Shown: in pieces, positions 17,597 through 26,125 of the stretch
How positions within the stretch are numbered: the first letter of the stretch is position 1
Layout: every line of letters starts with the position of its first letter
Assembly: GCA_023447635.1 (NCBI GenBank)
Contig: JAEXNA010000208.1
Location: 1 to 64,000 of the forward strand
Source: Vulcanimicrobiota bacterium
GTDB lineage: Bacteria > Vulcanimicrobiota > Xenobia > Xenobiales > JADMJV01
Reading direction: 5' to 3'
Length of the DNA: 64,000 nt
The notes under the pieces: model-generated
What the model was told of the DNA's origin: nothing
Seen by the model: the letters and a program-made list of their open reading frames with translations, nothing else
Database searches by the model: none
Made by a program: the position numbers and the translations under genes

Positions 17597-18385
17597 ATGG
17601 TATTCGGAAAAAGACCAGGAACTCCCCGCTTCATGGAAGAGAAGCGACACTGGCTGGCCTTCGCCTTGCTCTGGCCGGTCTTTATCGTGCAGGCGCTCTG
17701 GCTTCGCCTGACGGTGGAAAAACTAGCCGAGCCGCCCTGCCCTCGACGCGGTCGGGCCGGTCAGGGACCTCGGCTGCGCCTGCTGGTGCTGGGAGACTCT
17801 GCTGGGGCAGGAGTGGGAGCCGGGAAACAGGCCGAAGGGCTGACCGGGCGCCTGGTGCGGAAGCTTCAAGACGATTTCGAGGTGCACTGGACGATCCACG
17901 CCAAAACCGGCTGGACTACCCTCGACTGTCTGGACGGCCTGGACGGATTGGAGGCCCAGGCGTTCGACGCCGTGATCACCTCGCTGGGGGTCAACGACGC
18001 CACCGGACTGGTGCCCACCAGCGCCTGGATCGCCCAGCAAGAGTGCCTGGCCTGGCGCTTACTCGAGCGGTTTCAAAAGCCGCTGCTGTTTCTCTCCGGG
18101 GTCCCTCCGATCCGACAGTTTCCCGGCCTTCCCCAACCGTTGCGCTGGTGGCTGGACCTCAGAGCCGCCCGCTATTCCCGCATACTGAAAGACTGGTGCG
18201 GCACGCGGGAAGAGTGCGAGTTCATCGAACTGGTGGCCCCTTTCACCCCGGATATGATGGCGGCCGATGGCTTTCATCCCGGCCCACCCGTCTACGAAAT
18301 CTGGGCCGGTCTGGTCGCCGAGGCTGTCCGCACGCGCTTCCCACGTCCTCAAGTCTCGATGCAGCGAGGCCACTCTCCTAACTGA
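17597..18385 (+). CDS. SGNH/GDSL-type hydrolase
   Basis: 262 aa with an N-terminal membrane segment (WLAFALLWPVFIVQALWL). SGNH blocks: LLVLGDSAGAGVGAG (block I, nucleophile Ser), the Gly in AKTGWT (block II), TSLGVNDATG (block III, Asn) and ADGFHPGPPVY (block V, catalytic Asp and His). An esterase or lipase acting at the inner membrane, active side probably periplasmic. The start ATG lies six bases after a hairpin (AGCCT/AGGCT and AACGA/TCGTT arms, 17558-17590). A second ATG at 17633 is possible. Divergent from the histidine kinase with 76 bases between. Confidence 0.88.
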   Translation: MVFGKRPGTPRFMEEKRHWLAFALLWPVFIVQALWLRLTVEKLAEPPCPRRGRAGQGPRLRLLVLGDSAGAGVGAGKQAEGLTGRLVRKLQDDFEVHWTIHAKTGWTTLDCLDGLDGLEAQAFDAVITSLGVNDATGLVPTSAWIAQQECLAWRLLERFQKPLLFLSGVPPIRQFPGLPQPLRWWLDLRAARYSRILKDWCGTREECEFIELVAPFTPDMMAADGFHPGPPVYEIWAGLVAEAVRTRFPRPQVSMQRGHSPN

Positions 18386-18434
18386 GCCGCCTCGGGCTAG
18401 GTCCCATCGTGGACAGAAGCTTTTGACTGCGGTC

Positions 18435-19268
18435 TCAGTTTTTACCTTCGTTCTTTTCGGAAGCGCGGACCCATTCCGGGCGACCGACCAGCAGGGTCGT
18501 GGCGTCGAGGCGATAGGTAAATCCTGCTCCGGCGGTGATAGCCGCGACCAGGTCTTCAGCGGGCAGCCCGCCCGGCGGGGTGGTGATGGTGACCGCTCCA
18601 TCGATCCCTTTCTCCATGATCAGGCTCACGCCCAGTTCGGCAGCCAGCGTTTTCATGACGTAGCGAAACTCGGCCTCGACGAAATCGAAAACGACCTTCT
18701 TGCCGCGATGGCGGCTGCCCGTGAAGGCGCTCGCCACCGCTTGAACCAGGGGGGGACGACCCACCAACCAAACTTCTCCCTGGGCAATTCTGACCGTCTT
18801 GCCCGTGACTCCACCCGCCGGAAACAGCAGCCCAAGCGCTTCGGTCAGGCTCTGGGCGGGGCCACCAAAACGCAGGCGCGTCTTCAGCGTCGAGTCGGTA
18901 TAGACCCCGACCCCGCTCACGCTGGCCAGCGCTTTCGTGACCTGCGAGGTCGGCGCGCCGTCCAGGCGCATCTTCAGCCTGGCCTCGGGGGGAGCTTCGA
19001 GTAAGCGACCGTTGAGCGGATAGGGAAAGCGGTTCCCCGAGGGACTCTCCAGTATCAGTTGGTCGGGGTCCAGCGACACCACCTTGTAGTCCCCGACCAT
19101 AATCCCCGAGCTCAACAGGTAGCCGCGGTTACCCACCTCGATGATCGCTCGCTCTCCCTGCTTGCCCGAAAGGTAGCCGCTGTACTTCAAGATCGGCGCC
19201 GCCTCCTCGGCCAGAACCGGAAGAGTGGCCAGTAGGCCCAGGAGCAACAACAAACCCAAAACACGCAT
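18435..19268 (-). CDS. Exported secretin-type STN-domain protein without a secretin pore
   Basis: 277 aa. Signal peptide VLGLLLLLGLLATLPVLA. Residues about 25-85 look like a small beta domain (pilus-assembly PilP/AMIN-like). Two STN-like repeats follow: MRLDGAPTSQVTKALASVSG and, more clearly, VVFDFVEAEFRYVMKTLAAE with GVSLIMEKGIDGAVTITTPP and GFTYRLDATTLLVGRP. This is the N-terminal module that PilQ/PulD and TonB receptors place in the periplasm. The beta-barrel secretin domain is absent and the frame ends with its own stop, with no secretin gene downstream. Probably an accessory or decoy periplasmic protein. Stand-alone gene. Confidence 0.72.
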   Translation of the reverse strand: MRVLGLLLLLGLLATLPVLAEEAAPILKYSGYLSGKQGERAIIEVGNRGYLLSSGIMVGDYKVVSLDPDQLILESPSGNRFPYPLNGRLLEAPPEARLKMRLDGAPTSQVTKALASVSGVGVYTDSTLKTRLRFGGPAQSLTEALGLLFPAGGVTGKTVRIAQGEVWLVGRPPLVQAVASAFTGSRHRGKKVVFDFVEAEFRYVMKTLAAELGVSLIMEKGIDGAVTITTPPGGLPAEDLVAAITAGAGFTYRLDATTLLVGRPEWVRASEKNEGKN

Positions 19269-19420
19269 GCCGCGACTCTTCCCCCTGGCAGCGGCTCCCT
19301 CCCCTTGCGGTCCGGGCCGGCTTTTGACGTTCGTATAACGATGAAGTGTTGTTATGAAAACCTATCGATTTCTTGCGGAGGGGTCTCCCTGTCCGCGCCT
19401 ATTACCGGAGGACTTTGACG

Positions 19421-19903
19421 ATGCTTATTACGACTGCGAATTTGCCCTATACCAGAACGGCTCGCCCTAGCGCACCGGCCTCTCCCCCCGTTACGACCGA
19501 AGCGGTCGCCGACAGCTTTGTTGCGACCCCGGCTTCGAGTTCGGACGAGGAGAAGAAGGTCGCGTGGGGTCCTGTCCTGGGCATCGTTGGCGGGTACGCC
19601 GCAGCCAGCGGTCTGGCTGCTGCCGGCCTCGGCTGGATGAGCGCTGTTCCTGCCTTCGTGGTAGGTGGAGCCACCGGACTGGCGGTCAGCGCTTTCGCTG
19701 CCGACGCCGTGCTCAACAACGGCAAAGATTCTAGCGCCACCGGCCCGCTCTCGCTCATGGTTGGAGTGGTCGGAGGGGTCGCCTCGGCCTTTGGAGCGGC
19801 CACGCTGGCGCTGAACCACGGCAGCCTGGCGACCGGGCTTGGAGTGGCCGCTGCCGCCACCGGCCTGGCTGCTGCCGGTGGCGCCTACTTGCGCTACAAC
19901 TAG
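19421..19903 (+). CDS. Small Gly/Ala-rich membrane protein
   Basis: 160 aa from the ATG at 19421, with GGAGG eight bases upstream. The N-terminal 45 residues are Pro/Ser/Thr-rich and disordered. They are followed by about four glycine-zipper-like hydrophobic segments (VLGIVGGYAAASGLAAAG, MSAVPAFVVGGATGLAVSA, GVVGGVASAFGAATLAL, GLGVAAAATGLAAAGG). No known family. Glycine-zipper segments often oligomerise in membranes, which is the only functional hint. Confidence 0.65.
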   Translation: MLITTANLPYTRTARPSAPASPPVTTEAVADSFVATPASSSDEEKKVAWGPVLGIVGGYAAASGLAAAGLGWMSAVPAFVVGGATGLAVSAFAADAVLNNGKDSSATGPLSLMVGVVGGVASAFGAATLALNHGSLATGLGVAAAATGLAAAGGAYLRYN

Positions 19904-19988
19904 TTTCCCGAGGGCAAAAGAGGAACTCTATTCAAGCATCAAGGGATCTCTGCCTGGGTAGGGAAACAACGAGCGGGAGGAATTGCCA

Positions 19989-20495
19989 ATGTCTGATCAC
20001 TCGTTCCAGGAAGCCTCGACGGAAACCGCTGCGGACTACCAACCGCACACCGTCACTATCGAAGTCGACCCCGTCAAACTCGAACTGCTCAACGCCCGCA
20101 ACTCGGGCGTCAGTTGGATCAACACGGTGGCGCTGTTCGCCATCATCAACTCGGCCCTGACCTTTATGGAGGTGAACCTGCGGTTCATCTTCGGACTGGG
20201 CGTGGCCGACATCGCCGCCTTCATGGCTCAGGCCAGTGAAAGCTCCGGCGCCAAAGTGGTAGCCATCGGAATCACTCTCAGCGGTACGGCGATGTTCTAC
20301 GCTCTGGGCCACCAGGCTCGCAAAGGCGCGACCTGGGCCTTCGGGTTGGCCATGGTCCTGTACTCTCTTGACGGCATGCTCTGGGTCCTCGGCCAGCAGT
20401 GGCTCGAGGTGGCCTGTCACGCTTTTGCCGTCTATATGATGTTCCAGGGCATGCGCGCCAACCTGCGCTTCAAGAAGCTCTACCCCAACGGCTAA
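19989..20495 (+). CDS. Four-helix membrane protein of unknown function
   Basis: 168 aa. Cytoplasmic N-terminus of about 45 residues, then about four hydrophobic segments (INTVALFAIINSALTFM, VVAIGITLSGTAMFYALG, TWAFGLAMVLYSLDGMLWVL, CHAFAVYMMFQGM) and a basic tail. ATG preceded by GGGAGGAATT, a strong ribosome site. It follows the Gly/Ala-rich gene by 85 bases and is closed by a clear terminator, so the two may be one transcript. I do not recognise the family. Confidence 0.72.
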   Translation: MSDHSFQEASTETAADYQPHTVTIEVDPVKLELLNARNSGVSWINTVALFAIINSALTFMEVNLRFIFGLGVADIAAFMAQASESSGAKVVAIGITLSGTAMFYALGHQARKGATWAFGLAMVLYSLDGMLWVLGQQWLEVACHAFAVYMMFQGMRANLRFKKLYPNG

Positions 20496-20518
20496 TCAAC
20501 CACCTGACGAAAATGGAA

Positions 20519-20554
20519 GAAGCGAGGGCGGCAACGCCCTCGCTTCTTTCATTC
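20519..20554 (+). terminator. Rho-independent terminator
   Basis: GAAGCGAGGGCG-GCAA-CGCCCTCGCTTC, a perfect 12-bp stem with a tetraloop, followed by TTTCATTCT. Ends the 19989 gene. Confidence 0.88.
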
Positions 20555-20713
20555 TGCATTCTGGGAGACCAGAGGCGATCCAGACGGATGCCCTCCGTAA
20601 GGGGGTCGACTCCATACCAAAGGTGCGGGAACTCCGAGCGCCGATCGTTTGTAATAACTATAGAACACCAAACCCAAAGGGGGAACGAAAGAACCCTCAA
20701 GGAGGATAGATAG

Positions 20714-21073
20714 ATGCGAAATCTTACCACTTATGCCCTGGCCGCCGCCGCTGTGGTGGCCCCACTTTACCTGGCCACTCCCGCTCAGGCGCAGAACTCC
20801 CGCGACATCCAGCGGATGGAAGAGCGTCTGGAAGACGCCAAGCGCAATGGCGCCTGGGGCGACGTGTCCCAGATGGAGCGCGACCTGAACGCCGCTCGTC
20901 TGCAGTATCAGCGTCGTAACGGCCTGGGCGAAAACCAGTCGGGTCCGTATTACGACAATAACAACTGGAACAACCGTTGGAACAATCGTGACCGCTGGAA
21001 CAACAACCGGGACTGGCGCTACAACAACAACCGTCGCGGCTACTACGATCCCTGGGGTAACTGGCGCTACTAG
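20714..21073 (+). CDS. Small secreted Asn/Trp/Arg/Tyr-rich protein
   Basis: 119 aa. Sec signal peptide (YALAAAAVVAPLYLATPAQA, cleavage after AQA). A short charged helix follows (RDIQRMEERLEDAKRNGAWG), then a tail of NNW, NNR and RWNNN runs rich in Asn, Trp, Arg and Tyr. Strong AAGGAGG ribosome site. A TATAGA at 20659-20664 may be the -10 element. Low-complexity basic-aromatic tails like this occur in small envelope or matrix proteins; no enzymatic role is suggested. Confidence 0.72.
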   Translation: MRNLTTYALAAAAVVAPLYLATPAQAQNSRDIQRMEERLEDAKRNGAWGDVSQMERDLNAARLQYQRRNGLGENQSGPYYDNNNWNNRWNNRDRWNNNRDWRYNNNRRGYYDPWGNWRY

Positions 21074-21113
21074 TCCCTGACTACGCTAGCCGCTCCGGCA
21101 CATAGGTCTCGCC

Positions 21114-22166
21114 TCATGATGAGGCGGGCGCCATAGCGACATCCGCTGCCCGCACGAACTCTTCTTCGGAAGAGCCTTCGCCGGGCAGTGTCGTTATTTG
21201 CGGGTTGCCCAAGGCTTCCAGGAAGGCGAGCAGGTCCGCTTCCTTATGGCAGTGCTTGGCCCCCTCGAAATGGTCGAAGCCGCCAAACTTATGAGCGAAG
21301 CTCAGCCACTGCTTCAGTCGGTGAAGAGTCTTCTTGTTGTACGGCGCAGATTGCTGCCTCGCGTAATAGGCAAGACGTCCGATCAGGTGCCGCCAGTCCT
21401 GGCGGACCTCGGTACCCACCGGCAGGCCTAGCTCTCGAGCTATCGCCCTGGCCAGACCGGGGCGCGCCAGAGCGCCTCGACCCAGCATGAAGTGCTGGCA
21501 CCCGGTCTCTTCCCGACAGCGCCGAAAGTCGTCGAGCGACCAGATGTCGCCGTTGGCGACCACCGGGATCGAGAGCGCCTCTCGGACCTCTCCAACCTTG
21601 CGCCAGAACACCGGCGGCGCGTACTTCTGCATTTTGGTGCGAGCGTGGATGGTCAACCAGTCGGCCCCGCCCTGGGCCGCCATGGCGGCGTTCTCGTGCA
21701 CCTCGTCGATGCTTTCCCATCCCAGGCGGATTTTCGCCGAGACCGGGATTTCGGAGGGCACGGCCTGACGAACGGCGCTGACGATCTCACGAATTCGGGG
21801 GGGGCAGCGCAGCAGAGAGGCGCCGCCGTCGTGGCGATTGACGGTGGGAGCCGGACAGCCAAAATTCAGGTCCACCGCCCTGGCCCCGGCCAGGCACGCG
21901 TTAAGGGCCGAGTGCGCCAGGGCCTCGGCGTTGCCTCCCAGGATCTGGACCTGGACGGGAAGGCCGGAGGGGGTGCGACCGCCCGTCAAGAGTTCGGGGA
22001 CGTCGCGATGGAACACCTTGACCGGCACGGGATGGTCGGTGACCCGGATAAATTCGGAGACAGCAAAGCTGAAAGCGCCGGCCTCTCCCTGCACGGCTCG
22101 CATCGGTGGGTCGGTGACGCCGTCCATCGGGGCGAGTAGCAGAGCGGGCATGTTAGGGTCCAGCAT
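21114..22166 (-). CDS. tRNA-dihydrouridine synthase, DusC-like
   Basis: 350 aa from the ATG at 22166, which has GGGAGG at a good distance; the open frame 13 codons earlier is not family-like. FMN-dependent reduction of uridine in tRNA. Visible family motifs: LLLAPMDGVTDPPMR at the N-terminus, VQILGGNAE, DLNFGCPAPTVNRHDGGASL with the catalytic Cys, AKIRLGW, WLTIHARTKMQ, PVVANGDIW and MLGRGALARPGL. The NGDIW and WLSFAHKFGG parts are closest to the DusC branch. A 94-base divergent promoter region separates it from the small membrane protein gene. Confidence 0.93.
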   Translation of the reverse strand: MLDPNMPALLLAPMDGVTDPPMRAVQGEAGAFSFAVSEFIRVTDHPVPVKVFHRDVPELLTGGRTPSGLPVQVQILGGNAEALAHSALNACLAGARAVDLNFGCPAPTVNRHDGGASLLRCPPRIREIVSAVRQAVPSEIPVSAKIRLGWESIDEVHENAAMAAQGGADWLTIHARTKMQKYAPPVFWRKVGEVREALSIPVVANGDIWSLDDFRRCREETGCQHFMLGRGALARPGLARAIARELGLPVGTEVRQDWRHLIGRLAYYARQQSAPYNKKTLHRLKQWLSFAHKFGGFDHFEGAKHCHKEADLLAFLEALGNPQITTLPGEGSSEEEFVRAADVAMAPASS

Positions 22167-22259
22167 CGGTCCTCCCTTTATAGCGGAGCCGCTTAGGCGG
22201 AGCAAGCTTGCAGACTCTTCAAGATTGCACTATCCACGTAAGACCAGTACAATCGAGGC

Positions 22260-22511
22260 ATGAAGGCCGCTATGATTTTCCTTTTTGTCATTGTCGACCT
22301 GATGGTCCTACCGTCGCTTCTTCGCCTCTGTTTCGGCAGCCTCGACGGGCTGTTCCAGGCGCTACGTTTCACCTCGAAGCCGGACTTCGTCTCGATGCTC
22401 GACGGCAGCTACAGCGAGGACCGAGAGCATACAGGCAACTGGCGCCTCTTCGTCTTGCTGATGGGAGGCCTGCTGATGTTCGAGGCCTGGGTGATCAGCG
22501 GAATCAAGTAG
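22260..22511 (+). CDS. Small two-helix membrane protein
   Basis: 83 aa with two hydrophobic segments (MIFLFVIVDLMVLPSLL and LFVLLMGGLLMFEAWVIS) around an acidic polar loop. ATG preceded by CGAGG. No known family. Convergent with the GGDEF gene, whose stop is 13 bases beyond. Confidence 0.6.
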   Translation: MKAAMIFLFVIVDLMVLPSLLRLCFGSLDGLFQALRFTSKPDFVSMLDGSYSEDREHTGNWRLFVLLMGGLLMFEAWVISGIK

Positions 22512-22524
22512 ACAACGCGCCGGG

Positions 22525-23595
22525 TCAGGCCAGCTTGCGATAGCCCGAGCCGGGGACCACTTTGGGCGGAGGTTTAAGCGGCGAGGTGTGAGGATGGTCC
22601 CAGGGGGGCTCGGGCGGCTCGATAATTCTCTGCACCATTGGTCCGTCTCGACGACGCTCTTCGAGCGTTTTGGACTGGGAGACTCGATTGCGGCCTCCCC
22701 GTTTACTTACGTAAAGCGCGTCGTCTGCGGCCTCGGCCAGGTCCTGCTTGCTGTCCGCATCGACCGGGTAACAGGCTAATCCTATCGACGCGGTGACCTG
22801 GACGGGATTTCCACCAAAGCGTAGCTGGAACGCTTCCCGGATCCGCTCGCACATCCGGGCCGCGTCCTCTTTGCGCGTGTTCTTGAGCAGCAGGGCAAAC
22901 TCGTCACCGCCATAGCGGCAGACGATGTCGGCGGCGCGAACCTTGTCCTTGAGCAGCGCCGCGATATCTTTGAGCAAGGCGTCGCCGGCCGGGTGGCCCA
23001 GGGTATCGTTGTACGCCTTGAAGTTGTCGGCGTCGACCATCACCAGGACGATGTGCTGCTCCTGAGCCTTGGCGTAGGCCACCTCCCGCGTCAAAGCGTC
23101 CTGAAAGGCGCGATGCGAAAGGAGGCCCGTCAGCCCGTCCCACTGTCCCGCACCGTCTATCGCCTCTTGAAGAGCCACGTTGGACAAGGCCAGATTCAAG
23201 GAGAACAGGGCCGACTGGACCCGAGCGGTGTCCTGCTCGGCGAAGGCGCCGTCTCCACGCATCCCGAGATAGAGATGGCCGTCGGTCACGGGAAACCAGA
23301 GAAAACGGCTTTCTCCCTGAAGCAGCCGAAGCTCTCCCCAGTCCCTTCCCTCGGAGGGACCAGAGGGAAGATGTGGCCAGATGGCGTTGCGCAGGTCGTC
23401 TGGCTGGGGGCTATCGACAAAACAGGTCTGCTCGCCCACCAGGGCCATGCTTCGAATCTCGGGGAGCAACTCGCGGACCGCCCAGAACGCCACCTCGCTC
23501 AGTTGATGGCGTGTGCGACAAAGGGTCAGCCGCCGACCCATCTCGTTGAGAATCTGCAGATGCAGCGTCTTCGCCTTCAGCTCATTCTCACTCAT
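22525..23595 (-). CDS. Diguanylate cyclase with GAF-like sensor domain
   Basis: 356 aa. Residues about 1-150 form a GAF-like sensory domain. A GGDEF domain follows: QWDGLTGLLSHRAFQDAL, VMVDADNFKAYNDTLGHPAG and RYGGDEFALLLKN, with the active GGDEF signature intact. Five residues ahead is RAAD, the classical RxxD inhibitory site, so the enzyme should make c-di-GMP from two GTP and be feedback inhibited. The C-terminal about 50 residues are Pro/Arg-rich and disordered. Cytosolic. ATG preceded by CGGAGCG. Together with the protein at 27956 it forms part of the c-di-GMP network. Confidence 0.92.
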   Translation of the reverse strand: MSENELKAKTLHLQILNEMGRRLTLCRTRHQLSEVAFWAVRELLPEIRSMALVGEQTCFVDSPQPDDLRNAIWPHLPSGPSEGRDWGELRLLQGESRFLWFPVTDGHLYLGMRGDGAFAEQDTARVQSALFSLNLALSNVALQEAIDGAGQWDGLTGLLSHRAFQDALTREVAYAKAQEQHIVLVMVDADNFKAYNDTLGHPAGDALLKDIAALLKDKVRAADIVCRYGGDEFALLLKNTRKEDAARMCERIREAFQLRFGGNPVQVTASIGLACYPVDADSKQDLAEAADDALYVSKRGGRNRVSQSKTLEERRRDGPMVQRIIEPPEPPWDHPHTSPLKPPPKVVPGSGYRKLA

Positions 23596-23769
23596 CCGAC
23601 GCTCCGCACATAACGTATCGTAAGAATTTCTAGCCTGCCCCCAGACCTCCTAGCAAGGACGCTCGAGCAACCTTTTAACATTTTGTCCGAGGGAACGCTC
23701 CGCGAACGGGTCCAAGTCTCGACTATTCGGACCCAGAACGAGACGGGTCCCCTTCCCCGAGGTTACGAT

Positions 23770-24381
23770 GTGGGAAAACACGACTATGACACGCCCTGGA
23801 AAGAGGCCCTTGCGAAATATCTTCCTCAGTTCTTTGCCTTCTTCCATCCCGATATCTACGCCGAGATCGACTGGGCCCAGCAGGCTCATCATCTCGACAA
23901 AGAGCTCCGCAAACTTGCGCCGGAGTCCAAGACTGGTCGCAAGTCCGCAGCCGAAGTCCGCGAGTTCTTTCGGCTCGTCGATTGGGTTCTGACTCTAAGC
24001 CCCGAGCAGAGCAAGATTTTTGATCACGAACTCGAAGAGTACGAAAGGAGCACATCTATGCCTTACATCAGCAGTACCGAACGCAACTATATGGCCAAAG
24101 GTCTCGCCAAAGGTTTAGCCAAAGGCCTGGAGCAGGGTCGAGAGCAAGGGCTGGAGCAAGGCCTCGAGCAGGGGCGAGAGCAAGGCCTCGAGCAGGAGCG
24201 GGAAAGTCTACGCACCGCGATCCTCCTCGCGCTACGCTCGCGTTTTGGAGAGCTCTCCGAAGAAGCCGCTTCCAATCTGCAGAGGATATCCGCTCGAGAG
24301 CGTCTGATCGCGTTGGTAGGAATCGCCGCTTCAGCTCCGAGCCTGGAAGACGCCGAGGACGCGCTCCGAAAAGGCGCTTAG
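23770..24381 (+). pseudogene. Rpn/DUF4351-type PD-(D/E)XK transposase-nuclease with internal deletion
   Basis: 203 aa in one open frame. The N-terminus (HDYDTPWKEALAKYLPQF, HPDIYAEIDW, LDKELRKLAPESKTGRK) is the start of Rpn-family recombination-promoting nucleases. The next part, VREFFRLVDWVLTLSPEQS with MPYISSTERNYMAKG, is their far C-terminal part. The intervening core of about 150 residues, which carries the Asp and ExK metal-binding active site, is missing. The deletion kept the frame, so a short protein could still be made, but not a nuclease. I start at the GTG at 23770 (GAGG seven bases upstream), where homologues start; a TTG at 23683 also opens the frame. The C-terminus holds a short-period repeat. 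Confidence 0.7.
24091..24197 (+). repeat. Tandem 12-base repeat coding for GLxKG/GLEQG units
   Basis: Repeats of four-residue units (GLAK, GLEQ, GREQ), typical of the tail of Rpn/DUF4351 proteins, where copy number varies between paralogues. Confidence 0.8.
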
Positions 24382-24420
24382 TGCCCCGGGTTGTTAAGAG
24401 CCCGGAAAACGCGAAAGGAC

Positions 24421-25950
24421 TCAAGACTGCAGCGGACTCGCCAGGTCAACGTAGACCTGCTCCGTGAGAAGGCCCACCTCGTCCATCCATTTGACCAACA
24501 CGCGCAAACAGGTGCGGATGCCCGCTCGCTGGGTAGGAGACGTGACCAGCGGACTGTCCTCGCAATAGTCAAGGAAATCCTCGAGCCGATCAGCCAGCGT
24601 AGAAAACGGCTTGAGACTACAGTAGACATTGGCGGGTAGACCCTCGCTGATCTCGCCCAGACGGTCGAGATACCCGACCAACAGCCCCAGCGCGTTGTGA
24701 TCGCGCCGCAAGGTGGCTTCCGAGACAGTCGCCTCGCGCGTACTCAGGAAAATCTCCAGAACTTCGAGCAGTCGAGGCGCCTGCTCCAGTCCAGTCTCAG
24801 GGCCAACCAGCCGCAGCGGTGCAATCGGAGCCCAGGGCCCCTCGAACTCCTCGTCGCCGTCCTCGTCGACCTCGGCGAAACCCTCCTCCCGTTCGACCCG
24901 GGTAGGGACAAAAAACGCCGCCGGAGACATCGCGCCCCAGAAATGAGCCTCCATCTGATGGGGATCGTACGTCTCGCGTCCGCCGTACTGCAGCAAACTC
25001 CCGGCAGCTTCTCCCAACACCGTCGCGAAGGGAGCGCAGTCGACCGCCGCACTGGACTGAGCGATCAGCTCGCCTCCCCCGACCTCGACCGAGACCTGGA
25101 CCTCGCCCGACTCGAACAAAAACAGGCCAGAGTCTTGTAACTCGAACTGCGGATGATCGCGCAGAGCGTGCACCACCCAGGCCTCTCGACGTGGGTCGTA
25201 GCTGAACAGGTCGCTGTGTACCAGGTCTTCGGGGTTGTCCGTCTCGCCGTCCTCGTCCCACTTCGCGATCCCGCCACGCCAAGCGTTATACATCCGCATC
25301 GCCAGGCTCGGCTCCAGCAGGTCGACGGATCGAAGGTCCTGGTAGTCGGCAAGGAACGGCTCGACCACGTAGTCCAGGATGTAGGGATCGGGGTAGACCG
25401 TCGAGCAGGACAGTAGACGACAGCAACCTTCAAACTCGACCAGCTTGGCATAGAACGAGAACGTTGCCGCATCGCGCAAATCGAAGTGGGGTTCGACCAA
25501 AAACCGCTCGCCGGTCAGGCAGTCCCGGGCCCAATGACGAAAATCCTCATCAGGCTCCTCCACCGCCAACAGCCGGTACGGCGAAGAGCCGCCCAGCTCC
25601 AAAATCTCCCAGTCCAGGTCCGGGCTTAGCCCCTGCTCGCGGCACCAACGGGCCAGACTCGGCAGGAAACGGAACGGGAGATGCAGGGTGACGAACTCTC
25701 CGAACAGCCGTATTTCGGAATCGAACAGACTCTCCTGGCCTACCGCGCCGGCCCAGGCTGTCAGCGACTCCTGGCCCAGACGTTCAACCGCCACGTCCCG
25801 GAGCGCTTCCACCGCGCGATAGAAACGGCTGCGGACGACGTTGGTCGGCGCATCGAGTTCGGACAGCATCTCGCCACGCAGTTGGCAGCAGTCTTCAAAA
25901 GACTTGCCGCTACCGCAGAGGCACGTCCCCTGGAGAATGGTCATCTCCAT
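24421..25950 (-). CDS. SEC-C zinc-motif protein of unknown function
   Basis: 509 aa. The first 20 residues hold a complete SEC-C motif, CLCGSGKSFEDCC, a zinc-binding element best known from the SecA C-terminus and often fused to uncharacterised domains. The remainder is acidic and has no motif I recognise; around residues 320-390 there is a very acidic linker (AEVDEDGDEEFEGPW). No signal peptide or membrane segment, so cytosolic. Two in-frame ATGs (25950 and 25944) are possible starts. Stand-alone gene. Confidence 0.78.
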   Translation of the reverse strand: MEMTILQGTCLCGSGKSFEDCCQLRGEMLSELDAPTNVVRSRFYRAVEALRDVAVERLGQESLTAWAGAVGQESLFDSEIRLFGEFVTLHLPFRFLPSLARWCREQGLSPDLDWEILELGGSSPYRLLAVEEPDEDFRHWARDCLTGERFLVEPHFDLRDAATFSFYAKLVEFEGCCRLLSCSTVYPDPYILDYVVEPFLADYQDLRSVDLLEPSLAMRMYNAWRGGIAKWDEDGETDNPEDLVHSDLFSYDPRREAWVVHALRDHPQFELQDSGLFLFESGEVQVSVEVGGGELIAQSSAAVDCAPFATVLGEAAGSLLQYGGRETYDPHQMEAHFWGAMSPAAFFVPTRVEREEGFAEVDEDGDEEFEGPWAPIAPLRLVGPETGLEQAPRLLEVLEIFLSTREATVSEATLRRDHNALGLLVGYLDRLGEISEGLPANVYCSLKPFSTLADRLEDFLDYCEDSPLVTSPTQRAGIRTCLRVLVKWMDEVGLLTEQVYVDLASPLQS

Positions 25951-26020
25951 TTATTAGCCCTCGCCTCGATTGCCCCTTTTGAGAAAAATTGCACTTCTGA
26001 CATCTCTAAAACTTCGATTT

Positions 26021-26086
26021 CCCCAGTAGACCTGGAACACTCCCGCCAGGTTGCGCGTCGCCAACGCCAGGGCGAGACTACTGGGG
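26021..26086. other. Compact three-way-junction inverted repeat
   Basis: Outer arms CCCCAGTAG (26021-26029) and CTACTGGGG (26078-26086) enclose two hairpins: CCTGG/CCAGG (26031-26035 with 26046-26050) and TCGCC/GGCGA (26058-26062 with 26071-26075). It lies in the intergenic region between the SEC-C and PPOX genes, about 140 bases upstream of the latter and 70 upstream of the former. It could be a structured leader RNA on either strand, a small RNA or a repeat element; no known class recognised. Confidence 0.4.
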
Positions 26087-26125
26087 CAAAACGGCTCTGG
26101 GGGCGCGGTTACGCCCGAAGGCCGC

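Noticed and set aside
26021..26086. Integron attC site or transposon end
   Set aside because: No GTTRRRY core sites and no integrase or transposase nearby.
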